In this document: piece after piece, positions 6,226-8,826 of the stretch
How positions within the stretch are numbered: the first letter of the stretch is position 1
Layout of the letters: the number at the start of each line of letters is the position of its first letter
From: an uncultured Agathobaculum sp.
Lineage (GTDB): Bacteria; Bacillota; Clostridia; Oscillospirales; Butyricicoccaceae
Length of the DNA: 8,826 nt
Assembly: GCA_944376955.1 (NCBI GenBank)
Contig: CALWEB010000007.1
Coordinates: forward strand, 1-8,826
Direction: 5' to 3'
Position numbers and translations under genes: made by a program
The notes under the pieces: generated by a model
Seen by the model: the letters and a program-made list of their open reading frames with translations, nothing else
The model's database searches: none
What the model was told of the DNA's origin: nothing

Positions 6226-6254
6226 TTGTGTGTTGTACTCTAACATGGTATACT
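6226..6254 (+). promoter_or_regulatory. Promoter of the ABC ATPase gene
   Basis: TTGTGT (6226-6231) is followed after 17 bases by TATACT (6249-6254, 5 of 6), preceded by TGG, an extended -10. Transcription would begin near 6261, leaving a leader of about 80 bases. The operator-like 12-mer at 6253-6264 covers the -10 end and start point, and its first seven bases, CTAACAT, also occur at 6240-6246 in the spacer. Confidence 0.6.
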
Positions 6255-6264
6255 AACATACAAG
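6253..6264 (+). promoter_or_regulatory. Operator-like 12-mer CTAACATACAAG, site 3
   Basis: Identical to site 1 (5225-5236, other strand), here overlapping the -10 and the predicted transcription start of the ATPase gene. A half copy, CTAACAT (6240-6246), lies 13 bp upstream. The overlapping TGGTATACTA (6246-6255) also resembles GntR-type palindromes (TGGTATACCA). The arrangement fits a repressor that keeps the ATPase off without the inducing sugar. Confidence 0.55.
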
Positions 6265-6272
6265 TTGAAGTA

Positions 6273-6289
6273 AAACGTGCTCAAACGTG
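6273..6289. repeat. Shared 12-mer AAACGTGCTCAA, copy 2, with a tandem AAACGTG
   Basis: AAACGTGCTCAA (6273-6284) is identical to 5169-5180. AAACGTG recurs at 6283-6289, exactly 10 bp after the first, so two copies face the same side of the helix. The element lies in the ATPase leader just downstream of the predicted start point. Confidence 0.45.
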
Positions 6290-6339
6290 ATCCCGCGTTC
6301 ATTCTGACTTATTTGATTGAACAAAGGAGGCTCTTCATT

Positions 6340-7452
6340 ATGGCCGGTATTGTCTTGAAAGACATTAAGAAGGTTTATCCCGGCAATGTGGTCGCCGTCC
6401 ATGAATGCAATCTGGAGATCAAAGACAAGGAATTTGTGATTTTGGTCGGCCCGTCCGGCTGTGGCAAATCCACCACGCTTCGCATGATTGCAGGTTTGGA
6501 AGAAATTTCGGAAGGTGAACTGTACATTGGCGACAAGCTGATGAACGATGTCGCCCCGAAGGATCGCGATATCGCGATGGTATTCCAGAACTATGCGCTT
6601 TACCCGCACATGACGGTATACGATAACATGGCATTTGGTCTTTCGCTGCGCAAAGTCCCCAAGGACGAAATCGACCGCGCCGTACGCGCTGCGGCGGAAG
6701 CGCTCAACCTGACCGAATACCTCAACCGCAAGCCCAAGGCATTGTCCGGCGGCCAGCGGCAGCGCGTTGCGCTGGGGCGTGCCATGGTGCGCAACCCTTC
6801 CGTATTTCTGCTCGACGAGCCGCTCTCCAACTTGGACGCCAAGCTGCGTACGCAGATGCGTACCGTTATCTCCAAACTGCACCAGAAGCTGGGGACTACG
6901 TTCGTATATGTAACGCATGACCAGACCGAGGCCATGACCATGGGCGACCGCATCGTGGTAATGAAAGACGGCTTTATCCAGCAGGTGGATACGCCGCAAT
7001 TCCTGTATGATTTCCCGTGCAACATCTTTGTTGCCGGTTTCATCGGTTCGCCCCAGATGAACTTCATCGACGCTACGATCTCGCAGAAGGGCGATGATTT
7101 CTATCTGGACTTCCTCGGATACAGCATTGCCATTCCGAAGGACAAGGGCGGCAAGGAATTGTTTGGGCAGTATGTCGGCAAGGAACTGGTCTTCGGCATC
7201 CGTCCGGAAGATCTGCACAACGAGGCACACTTCATTGCAGAACACAAAGACGCCGCTATTTCGGCCACCGTTGATCTGGTGGAGCTGATGGGCGCGGAAA
7301 CATATGTATATATGGATTGCAAGGGCACCCGCCTGATGTCCCGTTCTCCTGAGCGGTTTGCGCAAAAGCACGGGGATACTGCGGAGTTTGCCATCAACAT
7401 GGAGAAAATCCATCTGTTTGACAAGCAGACCGGGCAGGCCATCTGCCACTAA
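6340..7452 (+). CDS. Sugar ABC transporter ATP-binding protein, MsmX/UgpC (MalK) type
   Basis: A 370-residue ATPase that powers CUT1-type sugar importers. The nucleotide-binding domain is complete: Walker A GPSGCGKST (37-45), Q-loop Q83 in VFQNYALYPH, signature LSGGQ (135-139), Walker B VFLLDE (155-160), D-loop SNLD (163-166) and H-loop H193 in VTHDQTEAMTMGDRI. The C-terminal regulatory OB-type domain (about 240-370) includes GSPQMNFI and FGIRPEDL (285-292), as in MsmX/UgpC. The ATG at 6340 is chosen over an upstream in-frame start at 6277 because AAGGAGG lies nine bases before it and family proteins begin MAxIxLKxIxKxYPG. It is the only ATPase in the window and probably serves the minus-strand permease pair; MsmX-type ATPases often serve several importers. 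A strong terminator follows. Confidence 0.95.
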   Translation: MAGIVLKDIKKVYPGNVVAVHECNLEIKDKEFVILVGPSGCGKSTTLRMIAGLEEISEGELYIGDKLMNDVAPKDRDIAMVFQNYALYPHMTVYDNMAFGLSLRKVPKDEIDRAVRAAAEALNLTEYLNRKPKALSGGQRQRVALGRAMVRNPSVFLLDEPLSNLDAKLRTQMRTVISKLHQKLGTTFVYVTHDQTEAMTMGDRIVVMKDGFIQQVDTPQFLYDFPCNIFVAGFIGSPQMNFIDATISQKGDDFYLDFLGYSIAIPKDKGGKELFGQYVGKELVFGIRPEDLHNEAHFIAEHKDAAISATVDLVELMGAETYVYMDCKGTRLMSRSPERFAQKHGDTAEFAINMEKIHLFDKQTGQAICH

Positions 7453-7463
7453 CCGTATTTTCC

Positions 7464-7497
7464 ACAGACCGCAGGTTTTCCCTGCGGTCTGTTTTGT
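7464..7497 (+). terminator. Rho-independent terminator after the ABC ATPase gene
   Basis: ACAGACCGCAGG (7464-7475) and CCTGCGGTCTGT (7481-7492) form a 12-bp stem around a TTTTC loop, followed by TTTTGTCT. It starts 11 bases after the ATPase stop codon and ends about 20 bases before the next start codon. The downstream membrane-protein gene then depends on read-through or a promoter not seen here. Confidence 0.88.
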
Positions 7498-7517
7498 CTC
7501 AAAAGAGGAGCACGCTT

Positions 7518-8258
7518 ATGAAACTGTTTGACGTACTGTATAACCGCGCGCACAAGGAAGACGGGCCGCGCCCGCTCAAAACCGGCATCCTGCGCTTTTT
7601 CCAGATCATCTGGATTGAGTTCTGGAATCTGATCCTGCTGAACATGCTGTATGTGGTATTTTGCCTGCCGGTCATCACCATCCCGGCCGCAACCGCCGCT
7701 TTCACCGCGGAGCTGTGCGACATGGTGCGCGACCGGCCTCGTATGCTCGTCCATCGGTTCTGGTCGGTATTCAAACGGGAATTCCGACAGGCAACCCTGC
7801 TTGGGCTGATCGGTCTGGCCATTCTCGCGCTGCTGTTCGGCGTGCTGACGGCCGTGCTGTTCTTCCTGCCGCCGATCTTCACCTATCTGTTGCTGCCCGC
7901 CACGGTGATCGTGCTGTTCCTGTTCTGCATGGCATGGATCTATGTCTATCCGCTGCTGGTCATCACTGACCTGCCCATGCGGTATGTGCTGAAAAACGCG
8001 GTTTCCCTGTCGCTCATGTGCGCCAAGCACGCGGCAGCCGCCGTGATTGTCTGCGGCCTTATCCTGTATTACGCGCTGCTCTACTTCCCGGTTTCCATCC
8101 CGTTCCTGCTGTTCGGCGTGCTTTCCCTGCTGGGGCTGGTCTGCACTTTCGCTGCATGGGCCGGCATCCGGGATCATGTCGTGGCAGAAGCGCTGCAAAA
8201 GGCGAAAACCTCCCTTCTGGAGGATGCGGACGAATGGGCGGCCATCTGGAACTCGTAA
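7518..8258 (+). CDS. DUF624 (YesL-like) small membrane protein
   Basis: A 246-residue integral membrane protein of the YesL/DUF624 type, whose biochemical role is not established. Family members are usually found next to sugar ABC importers; yesL lies in the Bacillus subtilis rhamnogalacturonan cluster. The N-terminus MKLFDVLYNRAHKEDGPRP (1-19) precedes four or five hydrophobic spans at about 29-57, 92-118, 119-150, 172-192 and 193-216. CLPVITIPAATAAF (49-62) is a family-typical conserved patch, and the C-terminal tail (217-246) is soluble and acidic. The ATG at 7518 has AGAGGAG seven bases upstream; an in-frame TTG at 7494 lies inside the terminator T tract and is unlikely. It is separated from the ATPase gene by a terminator and followed by another. 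The family assignment is from sequence style and context. Confidence 0.85.
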   Translation: MKLFDVLYNRAHKEDGPRPLKTGILRFFQIIWIEFWNLILLNMLYVVFCLPVITIPAATAAFTAELCDMVRDRPRMLVHRFWSVFKREFRQATLLGLIGLAILALLFGVLTAVLFFLPPIFTYLLLPATVIVLFLFCMAWIYVYPLLVITDLPMRYVLKNAVSLSLMCAKHAAAAVIVCGLILYYALLYFPVSIPFLLFGVLSLLGLVCTFAAWAGIRDHVVAEALQKAKTSLLEDADEWAAIWNS

Positions 8259-8340
8259 AGCGTACTGCGGCTCCCCTTCCCCGAACCGATTGGATGGACA
8301 GCCCGTCATTGCCAAGCTGCCTTTCCCATTCAAAAAACCG

Positions 8341-8373
8341 AAACCCGGACGATGTCGTCCGGGTTTTGTTTTT
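8341..8373 (+). terminator. Rho-independent terminator after the DUF624 gene
   Basis: AAACCCGGACGA (8341-8352) and TCGTCCGGGTTT (8355-8366) are perfect inverted copies; allowing for a real loop this is about a 10-bp stem, followed by TTTTGTTTTTG. An A run at 8332-8337 on the other side could make it work in both directions. It lies 82 bases after the stop codon and closes the sugar locus on this side. Confidence 0.88.
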
Positions 8374-8501
8374 GCCCGCACACCGCTTTTTCATATATTT
8401 GCCCAACCCGGCACCCTCGTGTCACACAAAGTTGCGCAAGAATAACCAAAACATACTTACAATTTACCAAATTTATTGTTATATTCCGTTAATTTTGACA
8501 G

Positions 8502-8530
8502 TTGACGCCTGATTTCCCATGTGGTATATT
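8502..8530 (+). promoter_or_regulatory. Promoter of the acyl-CoA dehydrogenase gene
   Basis: TTGACG (8502-8507) is followed after 17 bases by TATATT (8525-8530), preceded by TGG, an extended -10. The context upstream is A/T-rich. Transcription would start near 8537, giving an unusually long leader of about 180 bases. Confidence 0.7.
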
Positions 8531-8716
8531 GATAGTCGAAAACAGAACTTAACAATAATATATGCAAAATTCAACCCAAACCAAACCATTTGTTTCCCTT
8601 TTCCGGGCGGATGGCTTGGTCTTTTCCTGCCGTTTACCATGGCACCCTGATATGGCGGAACGCCGGCTCTCCGTCGGCATCGGCAATAAATTTCCATCAA
8701 AAAAGGAGACTTGAAC

Positions 8717-8826
8717 ATGGATTTCCATCTGACCCGTGAACAGGAACTGGTTCGCCAGATGATGCATGACTTCACCGAAAACGAAGTCAAGCCCATCGCT
8801 GCGGAAACCGACAAAACCTCTACTTA
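8717..8826 (+). CDS. bcd: Acyl-CoA dehydrogenase, butyryl-CoA dehydrogenase-like, N-terminal fragment (runs off the right edge)
   Basis: Only 36 residues are visible: MDFHLTREQELVRQMMHDFT, then ENEVKPIAAETDKTST. This is the characteristic N-terminus of clostridial butyryl-CoA dehydrogenases and short-chain acyl-CoA dehydrogenases, which begin MDFxLTxEQ and carry NEVKPIAAExD. The family are FAD enzymes; the butyryl type reduces crotonyl-CoA to butyryl-CoA, usually with an electron-transfer flavoprotein, in butyrate formation. The ATG at 8717 has AAGGAG eight bases upstream. It has its own promoter and is separated from the sugar locus by a terminator. The catalytic glutamate and flavin-binding parts are outside the window, so the exact substrate, and the symbol bcd, are tentative. 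Confidence 0.8.
   Translation, partial: MDFHLTREQELVRQMMHDFTENEVKPIAAETDKTST

Larger units (their letters stand above)
8259..8716. other. Gene-free 458-bp stretch between the DUF624 gene and the acyl-CoA dehydrogenase gene
   Basis: The first part (8259-8340) shows nothing recognisable before a terminator at 8341-8373. From about 8440 the DNA is A/T-rich and holds the dehydrogenase promoter (8502-8530). The remaining 180 bases form a leader whose only clear structure is a small hairpin, GCCGGC/GTCGGC near 8663-8679. I recognise no riboswitch, tRNA or small protein gene. TTGCGCAA (8432-8439) is a perfect 8-bp palindrome upstream of the promoter. Confidence 0.6.

Noticed and set aside
6253..8381. 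Minus-strand open frames of about 400 and 310 codons (6253-7449 and 7449-8381)
   Set aside because: They are antisense to the ATPase and DUF624 genes; the second also runs through a strong terminator. Their composition is that of shadow frames.
8470..8560. A Rex (redox) operator at the acyl-CoA dehydrogenase promoter
   Set aside because: Rex sites are known upstream of such genes in clostridia, but only single half-sites (TTGTTA at 8476 and TTAACAA at 8549) are present, not the spaced palindrome.

Overview
The window looks like chromosomal DNA of a butyrate-producing, gut-type Clostridia (Oscillospirales-like; inferred only from protein style, moderately high GC, AAGGAGG-type ribosome binding sites and a butyryl-CoA-dehydrogenase-like gene at the right edge). 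Most of it is a carbohydrate-uptake and hexuronate-catabolism locus. No phage, IS element, CRISPR array, tRNA or rRNA gene was seen.

Minus strand, read right to left: an FCD-type GntR regulator (6048-5365) with its own promoter and a strong terminator; then a sugar-uptake operon with a well-formed promoter at about 5216-5244, encoding a lipoprotein solute-binding protein (5107-3857) and two MalF/MalG-type permeases (3769-2855 and 2858-2025, overlapping by 4 bp); then, after a hairpin terminator or attenuator and a possible internal promoter, a cytoplasmic GH28-like beta-helix glycosidase (1910-555) and the N-terminal 160 residues of mannonate dehydratase UxuA (481 to the left edge).

Plus strand, left to right: an MsmX/UgpC-type ABC ATPase (6340-7452), divergent from the regulator, then a terminator, a small DUF624/YesL-type membrane protein (7518-8258), another strong terminator, a gene-free stretch with an extended -10 promoter, and the start of an acyl-CoA dehydrogenase (8717 to the right edge), which belongs to central butyrate metabolism rather than to the sugar locus.

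Proposed working model: the binding protein and two permeases, energised by the separately transcribed ATPase, import a uronate-containing oligosaccharide. The GH28-like enzyme cleaves it inside the cell, and UxuA converts D-mannonate to 2-keto-3-deoxygluconate. The GntR regulator probably controls both the transporter operon and the ATPase: the same 12-mer, CTAACATACAAG, lies in the core promoter of each, and a close variant lies upstream of the regulator gene. The main oddities are that shared operator-like motif, a second 12-mer shared by the two leaders, and a GH28-like protein that keeps the catalytic aspartates but lacks the canonical GHG histidine and RIK motif. The locus otherwise resembles known pectin/uronate utilisation loci; I did not find a clearly new type of system.
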